64,000 bases of DNA, taken from Photobacterium sp. DA100. Lineage in GTDB: Bacteria > Pseudomonadota > Gammaproteobacteria > Enterobacterales > Vibrionaceae. Every line of letters begins with the position of its first letter. The stretch's first letter is position 1. The stretch is taken from contig NZ_CP119424.1 of NCBI RefSeq assembly GCF_029223585.1, positions 1,984,001 to 2,048,000 of the forward strand, read 5' to 3'. Of the stretch, positions 26,085-34,831 are shown piece after piece. The notes beneath the pieces are model-generated. The model was not told the origin of the DNA. It worked only from the letters and a program-made list of their open reading frames with translations, and made no database searches. The position numbers were made by a program, and so were the translations under genes.

Positions 26085-27386
26085 TTAATCAGCTTTTGCT
26101 GACTGCAAATTAATTTCATCAATTTGAGGTTCGGTGGATTTTTTCTGCTCGCGTTTATAGAGCATTGTCACAAGTACACCAACAAGGCCAACCATCATGC
26201 TGACAATAAAGTAGGCGTGGTATCCACCTTCATTGCCGTACAAATCCCACAAAATATTGTTCATCTCTGGAATGATGATATCTGGGATATAACCGACCAC
26301 AGAAATAACGCCGATTGCTGTACCCATTATTGCCGCATCAATTTTTGACTGGCCGAGGAGAGACCAATAAGTTCCCCTAATGATATACGAGAATAGACCC
26401 GTAACCATTACAAGAGCGGTAATTAAGTAGGTTGGTAGTGTATTGGGTACCATGACTAAAGCACCTAAACAAATAACCCCTCCTAGAATACCGGCGGCAA
26501 TAGTATTGGCCTGGCCAAGTTTATCCGCAAGGAAACCGCCTAGTACACCACCAATTGGACGCATCCATAGTAGGCCGACCATCATAGAGCCAACGGTTAC
26601 AGCATCAAATCCCAATCCTGTTTGCAGGTAACCACCAATATAGTAACTAGTCCAAAAGATGGTGTAGCCAGCAAAGATGATCATACCGTGTAGGTAAACA
26701 AATTTGTTTTTAAATACTTTACCGATATCTGAAAGTTTGATTTTGCTTTCTTCACCAGAGCTTGCTGACGCCGCCGCTTCTTTATCTTCTTTTACAAAGA
26801 TAATAATCAATACAGCAACAACAACCAGTGCAATAGAGTACATGTACACAACAGATTCAAGCGCGAGCTTTTTATCCGTGTATTCTAGACCGCCACCAAG
26901 CACTGAAGTGAATATCATTAGCGCGATACTCGCTAATGCCGCTTCAACTAGGCCCCGGCCACCATCAAGAATACCGAAAAAGCGCCCTTCCTCACCGTCT
27001 TTCGCCAGCATTTTGGTGATCTTCAAATGTGCGCCCCAGAAGGTAAACACAGAAGAGAATCCCCAAATACCAAAAATCAGTAGGACACTGGTGTAGCTAG
27101 GGACTTGTGCAAACCAGAAACCACCGGCTGCTGTACCTAATAAAGAAACCGCTAATAATTTCTTTGCCGAAAATTTGTCACACAGGACACCACTCGGAAA
27201 ATATCCTATTAAAAATACAAAACCTAATATCGTATATATTGTGTTCATCTGTCCCATTGACATATTAAACACTTCTAAGATGGTTTCTTGGTACTGGGCT
27301 TTTAAATACACCAGAGGAAATATAGCGCCACCGGCTAGAATAACCAGTGCAAACTGAAAATACCTTGCTAAGTTATCTTTTTTCAT
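26085..27386 (-). CDS. MFS transporter (YihN-like)
   Basis: 433 residues with about 12 TM segments and a central cytoplasmic loop (~205-230, KEDKEAAASASSGEESK). The N-terminus MKKDNLARYFQFALVILAGGAIFPLVYLK and the motif A-like YFPSGVLCDKFSAKKLL fit the organic-solute MFS group that includes E. coli YihN. It lies between dhaKL and the MDR gene on the same strand, so it probably imports the substrate of this operon, perhaps glycerol-related or a short polyol. AAGGT precedes the ATG. Confidence 0.85.
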   Translation of the reverse strand: MKKDNLARYFQFALVILAGGAIFPLVYLKAQYQETILEVFNMSMGQMNTIYTILGFVFLIGYFPSGVLCDKFSAKKLLAVSLLGTAAGGFWFAQVPSYTSVLLIFGIWGFSSVFTFWGAHLKITKMLAKDGEEGRFFGILDGGRGLVEAALASIALMIFTSVLGGGLEYTDKKLALESVVYMYSIALVVVAVLIIIFVKEDKEAAASASSGEESKIKLSDIGKVFKNKFVYLHGMIIFAGYTIFWTSYYIGGYLQTGLGFDAVTVGSMMVGLLWMRPIGGVLGGFLADKLGQANTIAAGILGGVICLGALVMVPNTLPTYLITALVMVTGLFSYIIRGTYWSLLGQSKIDAAIMGTAIGVISVVGYIPDIIIPEMNNILWDLYGNEGGYHAYFIVSMMVGLVGVLVTMLYKREQKKSTEPQIDEINLQSAKAD

Positions 27387-27458
27387 ATTATTGACCTTAA
27401 GTCTGCACTGGTTTACCAGAAATACAGAACTACTTTATTTCACGAAGGGTCACTCTTA

Positions 27459-27484
27459 AGGTGCAACCACAGGTAATTGCACCT
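27459..27484. other. stem-loop between dhaKL and the MFS gene
   Basis: AGGTGCAA-10-TTGCACCT, a perfect 8-bp stem in the 159-base gap inside the operon. Neither strand shows a T run directly after it. It may stabilise or process the mRNA, or be a binding site. Confidence 0.5.
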
Positions 27485-27545
27485 CAAGGTTTTTACACAA
27501 ACCGCTATTTTTTATATAAGTGTGTTTGTGCGCTGTCGAGCGGGC

Positions 27546-29174
27546 TTATTTCGAGAACTTGCTGAATACAGATTCTACCGCGTAAGCACCTGGATCTTTT
27601 GTCCCTGATAGGCTGTCGCTGTTCAGGTAAGAAGAACGTCCGGCTTTAGCACTGCTCATGTTTACGGTTGCTTCTGCCCCCGCTTTCGCTGCGTCAATGG
27701 CGGCATTAAAGCCTTGGTTGACCCAAGCTTCCAGAGCTGGGTGCAGTGCATCGATCATGGTACGATCACCCGGTTTGGCACCGCCATAAGCCATCATTTG
27801 ACCTAGGCCTTCCTGCAGAGCTTTTGCTAGAGAGCCGTTTTGTTCAAAGTCGCGGCCTGCTGCGGTTAACATGATTGACAGCAGGACACCTGAAGACCCC
27901 CCCATTACTGATGTTAAGCAATCAGCAATCGTCGTTAGCAGCTTCGCATTGTCTTGTAGTGGAAGTTGGTTCGCTTCTAGTTGTGCTAGCACTTTACGCG
28001 CACCAGCAGCAAACGTTGAGCCGGTATCGCCATCACCGACAATAGAATCCAGGTGGTTCAGCTCTGCTTCGATATCAATCACAGACTGGCAGACTTTACG
28101 GAGCACCAAAGCCACTTCTTCGTCGTGAGATGGCTCGAATACCTTCTTCTTGATGAGGTTTTCACATTTCGTTACTGGAACTTCACGACGCGCAACCATG
28201 CCAGGCCATGCGTCTGCTTCCACGTCAGCAATCAACGCATTGACAACCTTATCGTCAAGCTGAATAGCAGAGATAGAGAAGCCTTTCATATCGATAGCAG
28301 TGACGAGTGAGCCTGTTACGATTAGCTGAGTGTTTTGACCAAGCTCTGATTCCATCACTTCTTTCGCTACGATGTTCATCTCAATCGGAGATAGACCGCC
28401 GAGGTTATTAAGAAGAATCGCATTTTCTTTGATTGGCTTAGCTTCAACGATCTTGCTTACCATAGTCGCAACAAGTGCTTTTGCCTGAGGCAGCTCAATC
28501 GTTTCGATACCAGGTTCACCGTGGATGCCTAGACCCAGCTCAGCTTTACCCAAAGCAATACGGTCGTTGCTTTCACCGGGTAGCGAACAACTCGTCAGCG
28601 CCACGCCAATCGAAGCGGTTTTTTCACACGCATCAACCGCTGCTTGCTTCACGTCTTCAAGCGTACCGCCATTCTCCGCAACATAACCCGCAACTTTCTG
28701 GACAAATAGCGTTCCTGCGATACCGCGTGGCTGTGGGTTGCCAGGAATCGAGATATCATCGCCAACAACAATCAGATCAACCTTACGGCCCATCTCTTTT
28801 GCTTTCTCGACGGCCAAGCCGAAGTTCAAGCGATCACCGGTGTAATTTTTGATGATAACCAAACAGCCAGCGTCACCGGTTACATGTAGGATAGCATTGA
28901 GTACCGCATCAACACTTGGTGCCGCAAACAGGTCACCGCACACAGCCGCGGTTAGCATGCCTTTCCCAACGAACCCTGCGTGCGCAGGCTCATGACCAGA
29001 ACCGCCGCCACAAATTAGCGCAACCTTGTCTTTATTCCAGTCATTGCGCGCAACGACTTTAATGTCGTTGTCAAAATCCAAAAGAGTCAGGTTTTCTTTT
29101 TTCGCTGCGTACAGTGTTCCATGAATTGAATCGAGAACAAATGAATCTTTGGTATTTAAAATCAGATCAGACAT
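27546..29174 (-). CDS. dihydroxyacetone kinase, single-chain DhaK-DhaL fusion (ATP-dependent type)
   Basis: 542 residues, close to the Citrobacter ATP-dependent enzyme. K domain (~1-330): CGGGSGHEPAHAGFVGKGMLTAAVCGDLFAAP and LGLGIHGEPGIE, whose His binds the substrate covalently in this family. L domain (~345-542): NHLDSIVGDGDTGSTFAAGARKVL supplies the metal/nucleotide Asp residues, with GGSSGVLLSI and KAGRSSYLNSDSLSGTKDPGA further on. It phosphorylates dihydroxyacetone, or a related ketose, with ATP. It follows gldA by 57 bases, a route from glycerol to dihydroxyacetone phosphate. Confidence 0.92.
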   Translation of the reverse strand: MSDLILNTKDSFVLDSIHGTLYAAKKENLTLLDFDNDIKVVARNDWNKDKVALICGGGSGHEPAHAGFVGKGMLTAAVCGDLFAAPSVDAVLNAILHVTGDAGCLVIIKNYTGDRLNFGLAVEKAKEMGRKVDLIVVGDDISIPGNPQPRGIAGTLFVQKVAGYVAENGGTLEDVKQAAVDACEKTASIGVALTSCSLPGESNDRIALGKAELGLGIHGEPGIETIELPQAKALVATMVSKIVEAKPIKENAILLNNLGGLSPIEMNIVAKEVMESELGQNTQLIVTGSLVTAIDMKGFSISAIQLDDKVVNALIADVEADAWPGMVARREVPVTKCENLIKKKVFEPSHDEEVALVLRKVCQSVIDIEAELNHLDSIVGDGDTGSTFAAGARKVLAQLEANQLPLQDNAKLLTTIADCLTSVMGGSSGVLLSIMLTAAGRDFEQNGSLAKALQEGLGQMMAYGGAKPGDRTMIDALHPALEAWVNQGFNAAIDAAKAGAEATVNMSSAKAGRSSYLNSDSLSGTKDPGAYAVESVFSKFSK

Positions 29175-29231
29175 CTTAAACCTTTAATAATATGGATAAT
29201 CGAGTAAGTTAATTCACGTCACAGCGTGACT

Positions 29232-30314
29232 TTATTGGCCTAATTGATGTGCTGTCAGAATTGCAGCGTATACAGCGTCCGCGGTTACCGGGAATGGCAT
29301 ATTGTGGATCGTTTCACCTTCCGCGGTTGCACCTTCCGCCACCTCACGCAATTTGTCGTGGTTCAACTCTTTCACCCCCATGGCGAATAGGTTGGTCGGC
29401 AGTCCAACCGAGCGGCAGAAATCAAGAACGGTGTTGATTTCTTCCAATGGCGCATTTTCAAGAACAAGTTGAGTCAGCGTACCGAATGCGACTTTCTCAC
29501 CATGGTACAGGTGGTGGCACTCTTCCAGCTTGGTCAGGCCATTGTGGATAGCATGCGCGGCTGCAAGGCCGCTGCTTTCAAAACCAATACCGCTCAGGTA
29601 GGTATTGGCCTCGATAATGTTTTCTAGGGCGGTGGTACTCACACCGTTTTCTGCCGCTACTTTTGCTTTCAGGCCGTCAGCAAGCAGGGTTTCGTAACAA
29701 AGCTTAGCCAGCGCTTGAGCCGAACGAGTTGGTGCACCGCCAGCCATTGTTGCCTTGCCAGACGTCATGTTTGCACGGGCTTCAAAATAAGTAGACAAAG
29801 CGTCACCCATGCCAGCAACGAGCAAACGCACTGGGGCTTTAGCAATGATCGCAGTGTCCATCACCACCATATTTGGGTTCTGCGGAAAGAGTAGGTACTC
29901 ACTGAACTCACCTTCCGGCGTGTAAATCACAGCAAGCGCAGAAGTCGGGGCATCGGTTGAGGCAATGGTCGGAACAACAACAACAGGTACCTTCGCGTAG
30001 TACGCCACGGCCTTGGCGGTATCGAGAGTCTTACCACCACCAATACCAATGATGACGTCGTTCTGCTGGGAAGCGGCAATATCAATCAGGCGATCGATTT
30101 CCTGACGCGAACACTCGCCATTGAAGAGATCCATCGTGAGTGGCATTTGCTCTTTGTGGAAGCTATCTTTGACTGTGCCGCCAACCAAGCCTGTTACAAA
30201 TTCATCAGCAATCGCAAGTGGGTTTTCACCAAGCGCTTTTACATAGCCAGCAATTGAGCCCAGTACGTTTTCACCTTGAACGTATTTACTTGGGCTAATA
30301 ATAATTTTATCCAT
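29232..30314 (-). CDS. gldA: glycerol dehydrogenase
   Basis: 360 residues, the usual size. NAD-binding block [44 protein letters not shown] (~90-135). Metal-site region: the Asp in [16 protein letters not shown], the first His in [38 protein letters not shown] and the HLYHGEKV His. It oxidises glycerol to dihydroxyacetone with NAD+. First gene of the minus-strand operon; its upstream region holds a pair of DhaR-like boxes. Confidence 0.94.
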   Translation of the reverse strand: MDKIIISPSKYVQGENVLGSIAGYVKALGENPLAIADEFVTGLVGGTVKDSFHKEQMPLTMDLFNGECSRQEIDRLIDIAASQQNDVIIGIGGGKTLDTAKAVAYYAKVPVVVVPTIASTDAPTSALAVIYTPEGEFSEYLLFPQNPNMVVMDTAIIAKAPVRLLVAGMGDALSTYFEARANMTSGKATMAGGAPTRSAQALAKLCYETLLADGLKAKVAAENGVSTTALENIIEANTYLSGIGFESSGLAAAHAIHNGLTKLEECHHLYHGEKVAFGTLTQLVLENAPLEEINTVLDFCRSVGLPTNLFAMGVKELNHDKLREVAEGATAEGETIHNMPFPVTADAVYAAILTAHQLGQ

Positions 30315-30505
30315 GAGCGTGGGACCTTCATTTGTGTTGTTTCAACGATAGGTGAATCCTAAATAACGAAGATCAGTATTGAGAAGAAATTGTCGCGCAT
30401 TTTAAATTGAATTTTGATAGCCACATCAAATCTCTCCTCTTGGTACTTCTGCCAACGAGGAAAACAATAACCCAATCACATTTTAAGCTACGGCCTATTA
30501 ATTTA

Positions 30506-30520
30506 GTTTCAAAATGAAAC
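30506..30520. promoter_or_regulatory. DhaR-like palindromic box 1 (gldA/dhaK region)
   Basis: GTTTCA-AAA-TGAAAC, a perfect 6-3-6 palindrome. It is 33 bases (centre to centre) from box 2. The same motif recurs near dhaR. Confidence 0.75.
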
Positions 30521-30538
30521 AACCACCAATAATTAAAT

Positions 30539-30553
30539 GTTCCAATACGAAAC
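30539..30553. promoter_or_regulatory. DhaR-like box 2 (gldA/dhaK region)
   Basis: GTTCCA-ATA-CGAAAC, a degenerate copy of box 1. It ends 12 bases before the -35 of the dhaK promoter, a fitting activator position. Confidence 0.65.
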
Positions 30554-30565
30554 ATAAAGATTTAA

Positions 30566-30594
30566 TTGATCCTCGTGTTTGAGATACCTACTAT
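30566..30594 (+). promoter_or_regulatory. sigma-70-type promoter of dhaK
   Basis: TTGATC (30566-30571), 17-base spacer, TACTAT (30589-30594). Each hexamer matches consensus at four positions, as expected for an activator-dependent promoter. No GG/GC sigma-54 signature was found in this region. Confidence 0.5.
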
Positions 30595-30632
30595 GAGCAA
30601 AGCCCTATGAATAAAAGCTGTCGAATCTAATC

Positions 30633-31691
30633 ATGAAAAAGCTGATCAATAACGTTGAAGATATTGTTTTAGAACAAATTGCGGGGCTCGCCGCCTCACG
30701 CCCCGAGCTGAACATAAATCGCCACCCTTGCTATGTATGGCACGACCAATCTCCCGATCAAGTCGCCCTGGTATCCGGCGGCGCCTCCGGCCATGAGCCG
30801 ATGCATGTCGGTTATGTGGGCAAAGGCATGCTGACCGGGGCCTGCCCAGGGGAAATATTTGTCCGTGCAACACCAGACCAGATATACGAATGCGCCAGCC
30901 AAGTCAGCAATGACAAAGGCGTGCTGTTCCTTATAAAAAACTACAAAGGTGACGGCAAGAACTTCAAACTTGCCGTTGAATTGCTCCATGCAGACGGCAT
31001 AAAAGTCGGCTCGGTGCTTATTGATGACGACATTGCGGTACAGGATAGTTTGTACACCACAGGGCGCCGTGGCATTACGGGCACGGTGCTGGTAGAGAAG
31101 ATCGTTGGTGCCGCCGCAGCGAAAGGCTACTCACTTGAGCAATGCGAAGAGCTGGGCCGTCGAGTAAACAACAACTGCCGCTCCATTAGCGTGGCGATGC
31201 GGGCCTGTGAGGTGCCGGCCGCGGGCCAGCCTTCTTTTGAACTGGCGGAGAACGAGGTCGAATTCGGGATCGGGATACATGGAGAGCCGGGCATTGAGCG
31301 CTTTGAGTTCACCAGTGCTGACGACTTGGTTGACAAAATGTTTATCGCACTGAAAGAGAACGTGGAATACAGTCGCACGCTGCGCATTTGGAACCGTGAA
31401 GAGGGGCTGTGGGAAGAAATTGAGTCCAGCATCGAGCCATTCGACGCAGAGCAGGACTACATCGCCATCGTCAACGGCCTTGGCAGCACTCCTCTTTCTG
31501 AATTATACCTTGCATACCGCCGCTTGGCCGAGTGCAGCAAGAAGGCCAATTTTCGCATCGCACGCAACCTAGTCGGCAACTATTGTACGGCTCTGAACAT
31601 GGAAGGTATATCGATCACCCTACTAAAAGCAGATCAAGAAATGGTTGACCTATTTGATGCCCCTGTCGATACGGCGGCGCTCAAGTGGTAA
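30633..31691 (+). CDS. dhaK: dihydroxyacetone kinase subunit DhaK (separate, PTS-type)
   Basis: 352 residues, matching E. coli DhaK (356) from MKKLINNVEDIVLEQIAGLA onward. VSGGASGHEPMHVGYVGKGMLTGACPGEIF, IDDDIAVQDSLYTTGRRGITGTVLVEKI and EFGIGIHGEPGIERF carry the substrate-binding and covalent His residues. PTS-type DhaK works with ADP-bound DhaL recharged by DhaM. dhaL follows 27 bases later but no dhaM is in the window. In E. coli DhaK also acts as corepressor of DhaR, and a dhaR-type gene lies just downstream. Divergent from gldA. Confidence 0.92.
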   Translation: MKKLINNVEDIVLEQIAGLAASRPELNINRHPCYVWHDQSPDQVALVSGGASGHEPMHVGYVGKGMLTGACPGEIFVRATPDQIYECASQVSNDKGVLFLIKNYKGDGKNFKLAVELLHADGIKVGSVLIDDDIAVQDSLYTTGRRGITGTVLVEKIVGAAAAKGYSLEQCEELGRRVNNNCRSISVAMRACEVPAAGQPSFELAENEVEFGIGIHGEPGIERFEFTSADDLVDKMFIALKENVEYSRTLRIWNREEGLWEEIESSIEPFDAEQDYIAIVNGLGSTPLSELYLAYRRLAECSKKANFRIARNLVGNYCTALNMEGISITLLKADQEMVDLFDAPVDTAALKW

Positions 31692-31718
31692 CACCTGCCC
31701 CAGCAAGGAGCCGAAGCA

Positions 31719-32354
31719 ATGCAAATTGAAAAGCAGCACATCGTCAATTGGCTAGCACTTTGTGCGAGGACCTTTGACGAAAACCAGCAATTTCTCACCG
31801 ATCTTGACCGTGATCTCGGTGACTCTGACCACGGTGTTAACCTTAACCGTGGTTTCAAAATCGTTGCCGAAAACCTGCCATTGGTAGAGAAACAGAACAT
31901 TGCGACGATTTTGAAGAACACCGGAATGACGCTGCACTCCAATGTGGGAGGGGCCAGCGGTCCTCTGTATGGCACGCTGTTTGTCCGTGCGGCGGCAACA
32001 GTCGGCACGCGGGAACAACTCTCGTTTGACCAGCTTATCGATTCCCTGAAAAATGGCGTGGATGGTATTGTCTCCCGCGGTAAGGCGGGCGTGGGTGAAA
32101 AAACCATGTGCGATGTTTGGCTGCCTGTCCTTGAGGCCGCTAAGGCACAGTTAGCCGCCGGCTCACCGGTTGAAACGGCGCTTGACAAGATGGTGGAGAC
32201 GGCGGAAAAAGGCGTCGTTGCGACCATCGAAATGCAAGCCCTTAAGGGGCGGGCCAGTTATTTGGGGGAACGCAGTATAGGCCATCAAGACCCGGGGGCG
32301 ACGTCCTCCCTCATGATGATCAAGACTCTCGCCCAGGTGCTGAAAAGCCATTGA
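31719..32354 (+). CDS. dhaL: dihydroxyacetone kinase subunit DhaL (separate, PTS-type)
   Basis: 211 residues, as in E. coli (210). LDRDLGDSDHGVNLNRGF holds the Asp residues that bind Mg-ADP, GGASGPLYGTLFVRAA and GRASYLGERSIGHQDPGATSS are the other family blocks. AAGGAG lies ~12 bases before the ATG. In E. coli DhaL-ADP activates DhaR, so it may be both catalyst and signal. A GGCAGCG/CGCTGCC inverted repeat at 32375-32404 lies between it and the convergent regulator gene and may help termination. Confidence 0.92.
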   Translation: MQIEKQHIVNWLALCARTFDENQQFLTDLDRDLGDSDHGVNLNRGFKIVAENLPLVEKQNIATILKNTGMTLHSNVGGASGPLYGTLFVRAAATVGTREQLSFDQLIDSLKNGVDGIVSRGKAGVGEKTMCDVWLPVLEAAKAQLAAGSPVETALDKMVETAEKGVVATIEMQALKGRASYLGERSIGHQDPGATSSLMMIKTLAQVLKSH

Positions 32355-32418
32355 TAAACGGTGGGGATTGACTAGGCAGCGTGATTAGGCACTATCTCGC
32401 TGCCAATGCAACTACATG

Positions 32419-34347
32419 CTAGTCAGACTCCATCATGTCGACCAGCTGGTACTTCTTCACCTTGCGCCACAGTGTTGTCCGCCCGATATCAAGTGCTTTT
32501 GCCATTTCCTGCATCCGCCCACCATATACCCTCCAGGCCTCAATGATCGCTTGCTTTTCAACATCTTCCAACGTCATAACAGAAATCGTCACCACCGATT
32601 CCTGCGGTGAGTAAAGCCTGATTTCATCCGGAATATCCTCAAGCTCGATATAGTTCGAGCTTCGGTTCAACAGGATGCGCTCAATGTGGTTCCTCAATTC
32701 AGAATTGTTCCCTGACCAGTGAAAGTTGAGCAACGCCTCCTTGACCTTTTTATCCACCTCGATAGCGACATGGTGCCTCTGCTCGTAGTTGCTGAGCAGT
32801 TTCAGGATCATGTGTTCAATGTCCTCTTTACGCTTTCTTATCGGTGGTACGTGCAGTTCATTGGCAGAAATATCGTAATAGAGTTGACGCGAGAATGATC
32901 CCTGAGAGACCTGGTCACCGATATTTACCGTCGTACTGGTGATCAGTTGAAACTTCACGCTAATCAACCGCTGGCTGTCACTGCGGCTGACCAAACCGGT
33001 CTTAAGCAATTTCAACAGAGCGGCTTGCAGCTCTGGACCTAGGAGCTCTATATTCTCGACATAAAGGGTACCGTTCTGTGCCAGTTCGAACTTGGATAGT
33101 TGTCCTTCGCCCTCATCAGAACCCAGCACATCTCGCAGTAGCTGGTGCGGATTGGTTGAGCGGCAGTTTAGGGTGATGAAGGGTCCTTCGCCGTAGGCAC
33201 TCTCGTTGTGGATTGCCATCGCCAGCCCAGTCTTGCCAACCCCCTCCTCACCGGTGATCAGGATAGGCGCCTGAGTCTTTAGCGCACGGCGTGCCACTTT
33301 GATCACATGTTTCATCTGCTGGGAGACAACTGGCAAGCTGTCGAATGTATATTTGGCGCTACCCACGACTTGCTGCTGGATCATTTCGCGAAACTTGTCG
33401 AGCGGGTGGATAAAAAGCAAGTGAATCCCGTCAGAGATGCAGCGGTAAGTCACAATGGCTTCGATAAAACGGCCGTCAATCTCGAAGGTGGTCTGCCGGC
33501 GGCGCACCATTTCCCCTTGCTTGATACTGCTGAGGATATTGGGGGCAAAACGAATAACGGTAAAGATATCGCGCTCCAGTAGATCATTGCCATGCACACT
33601 CAGTAGCTTCTCGGTCTGGTGGCTGATGTAGGAGATCAAGTTCTCGCCATCCCAAGAGATAATACCGTCATCCATATATTCCAGTGCTGCGCTGTGGGCC
33701 GACTGAAGGCGGTTCATGTTTTCCTGCTCGTTTTGGATATGAAGCTGCAAGCTGACCTCTTTGGCGCACGAGGACGCGATAGCAAGATTCTCGCGCATGT
33801 ACTCCCCGGCGTGCCTGACGAGCATAATCGTGCCGCGCAATTTACCAAATGTATCAATTACGGGTGCGGCAGCACTGGCTATGTCATGGAGCTCACGCTT
33901 GAAGTGGTCGCCAGCGAACACTTCGCAGGGCATATTGGTATCGATGGCGAAGCTCACCGCATTCGTCCCGATTTTATCCTCGCTCAAAAAGCAACCAACC
34001 TTGATCCCAAGCGCTTCCATCTTCGATTCAAGCTCGGGGTGACCGATAGTGAACATCACACAGCCATTATCATCTGTCACCAGCAGCAGTAACTTTTCCT
34101 CACGCAGCAGGTCGTATGTATCCTCAACAACAGTCACCGCACAGTTGATGACCCGTTCGGTGCGTCTCTTCAAAGAAGCGAGAGTGAAACCGGAAGCGAT
34201 ATGCGGCCTTGACCAGTCATAGGCATTCATCTGCTTGACACAGCGCTGCCAGGAATGGAATACCGGCGAATCCGAGAACTCTGGTGATACCCATTGGTGC
34301 TTTTGGAAAAACTCCCAGCGGGTTTTACTATCTTCGATCGAGAGCAT
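32419..34347 (-). CDS. dhaR: DhaR-type regulator with degenerate AAA+ domain
   Basis: 642 residues: GAF-like sensor (~60-200; LLLLVTDDNGCVMFTIG, GTNAVSFAI), PAS-like domain (~215-315), AAA+ domain (~333-560) and a Fis-type HTH (~590-640; GGRMQEMAKALDIGRTTLWRKVKKY). Walker A is GEEGVGKT (366-373). The stretch DVLGSDEGEGQLSKFELAQNGTLYVENIE lacks GAFTGA, the sigma-54 contact loop, and Walker B reads VENIE rather than a DE pair. E. coli DhaR is reported to act at a sigma-70 promoter. Here it is convergent with dhaKL, with boxes upstream suggesting autoregulation. Confidence 0.88.
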   Translation of the reverse strand: MLSIEDSKTRWEFFQKHQWVSPEFSDSPVFHSWQRCVKQMNAYDWSRPHIASGFTLASLKRRTERVINCAVTVVEDTYDLLREEKLLLLVTDDNGCVMFTIGHPELESKMEALGIKVGCFLSEDKIGTNAVSFAIDTNMPCEVFAGDHFKRELHDIASAAAPVIDTFGKLRGTIMLVRHAGEYMRENLAIASSCAKEVSLQLHIQNEQENMNRLQSAHSAALEYMDDGIISWDGENLISYISHQTEKLLSVHGNDLLERDIFTVIRFAPNILSSIKQGEMVRRRQTTFEIDGRFIEAIVTYRCISDGIHLLFIHPLDKFREMIQQQVVGSAKYTFDSLPVVSQQMKHVIKVARRALKTQAPILITGEEGVGKTGLAMAIHNESAYGEGPFITLNCRSTNPHQLLRDVLGSDEGEGQLSKFELAQNGTLYVENIELLGPELQAALLKLLKTGLVSRSDSQRLISVKFQLITSTTVNIGDQVSQGSFSRQLYYDISANELHVPPIRKRKEDIEHMILKLLSNYEQRHHVAIEVDKKVKEALLNFHWSGNNSELRNHIERILLNRSSNYIELEDIPDEIRLYSPQESVVTISVMTLEDVEKQAIIEAWRVYGGRMQEMAKALDIGRTTLWRKVKKYQLVDMMESD

Positions 34348-34373
34348 TCAATTATCTTTACGTCATGGCTGCC

Positions 34374-34412
34374 AAACAGGGGGGAGTGTAATCGCTCAAG
34401 CCCTGTTTTTTT
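34374..34412 (+). terminator. terminator-like hairpin in the dhaR leader region
   Basis: AAACAGGG pairs with CCCTGTTT over a 19-base loop, followed by T residues on the plus strand. It would stop antisense transcription into the BCCT side, or fold in the minus-strand leader of dhaR, 27-65 bases before its start. Function uncertain. Confidence 0.4.
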
Positions 34413-34495
34413 ATCTGGTTCAATCACAATTATGGGACTGGGGTGGGTTTAATAACCATATTAGTAGAAAAAAGTGAAAGGAATGTCAGACAGCG

Positions 34496-34510
34496 TTCCA
34501 TTTTGAAACA
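34496..34510. promoter_or_regulatory. DhaR-like box 3 (dhaR/BCCT region)
   Basis: GTTCCA-TTT-TGAAAC. Left half matches box 2, right half matches box 1. Confidence 0.7.
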
Positions 34511-34528
34511 AAAAAGCCATCAAATCCG

Positions 34529-34543
34529 TTTCATATTGAAACA
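34529..34543. promoter_or_regulatory. DhaR-like box 4 (dhaR/BCCT region)
   Basis: GTTTCA-TAT-TGAAAC, a perfect 6-3-6 palindrome. Centre to centre it is 33 bases from box 3, the same spacing as boxes 1 and 2. Confidence 0.75.
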
Positions 34544-34729
34544 CATCAAGATTGAATCAAAAATAAAAGTGATCGAGGTAATACTTTTTCACTTTTCGGT
34601 AGACGTTCTCGACGAGATTTGACATAAACCTCAAAGTTCGCCGCCCGATAATTGATAATTTCTTCGTAAACCTAACGTTCATATTTAGGATAGCCCTAAC
34701 GTTGAAACATATTGAGGGGCACAATAATC

Positions 34730-34831
34730 ATGAACACATTAAATAAACAGATTAACTATATAAAAAATAAAAAGATTTTAACTGCCGTACTGGTTGTGGC
34801 TGTCGAAATAACAACCACAAACAACCTTTGA
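34730..34831 (+). CDS. possible 33-residue peptide or truncated gene start
   Basis: ATG 34730 follows GAGGGG at a slightly long spacing. The peptide has a basic start (MNTLNKQINYIKNKKIL) and a hydrophobic stretch (TAVLVVAVEI), then stops. It resembles a signal peptide without its mature protein, so it may be a small membrane peptide, a leader, or the remnant of a lost secreted protein. Confidence 0.3.
   Translation: MNTLNKQINYIKNKKILTAVLVVAVEITTTNNL

Noticed and set aside
30315..30632. Sigma-54 promoters for gldA or dhaK
   Set aside because: I looked for GG-N10-GC signatures because of the NtrC-like layout of DhaR. None was found, and the regulator lacks GAFTGA.
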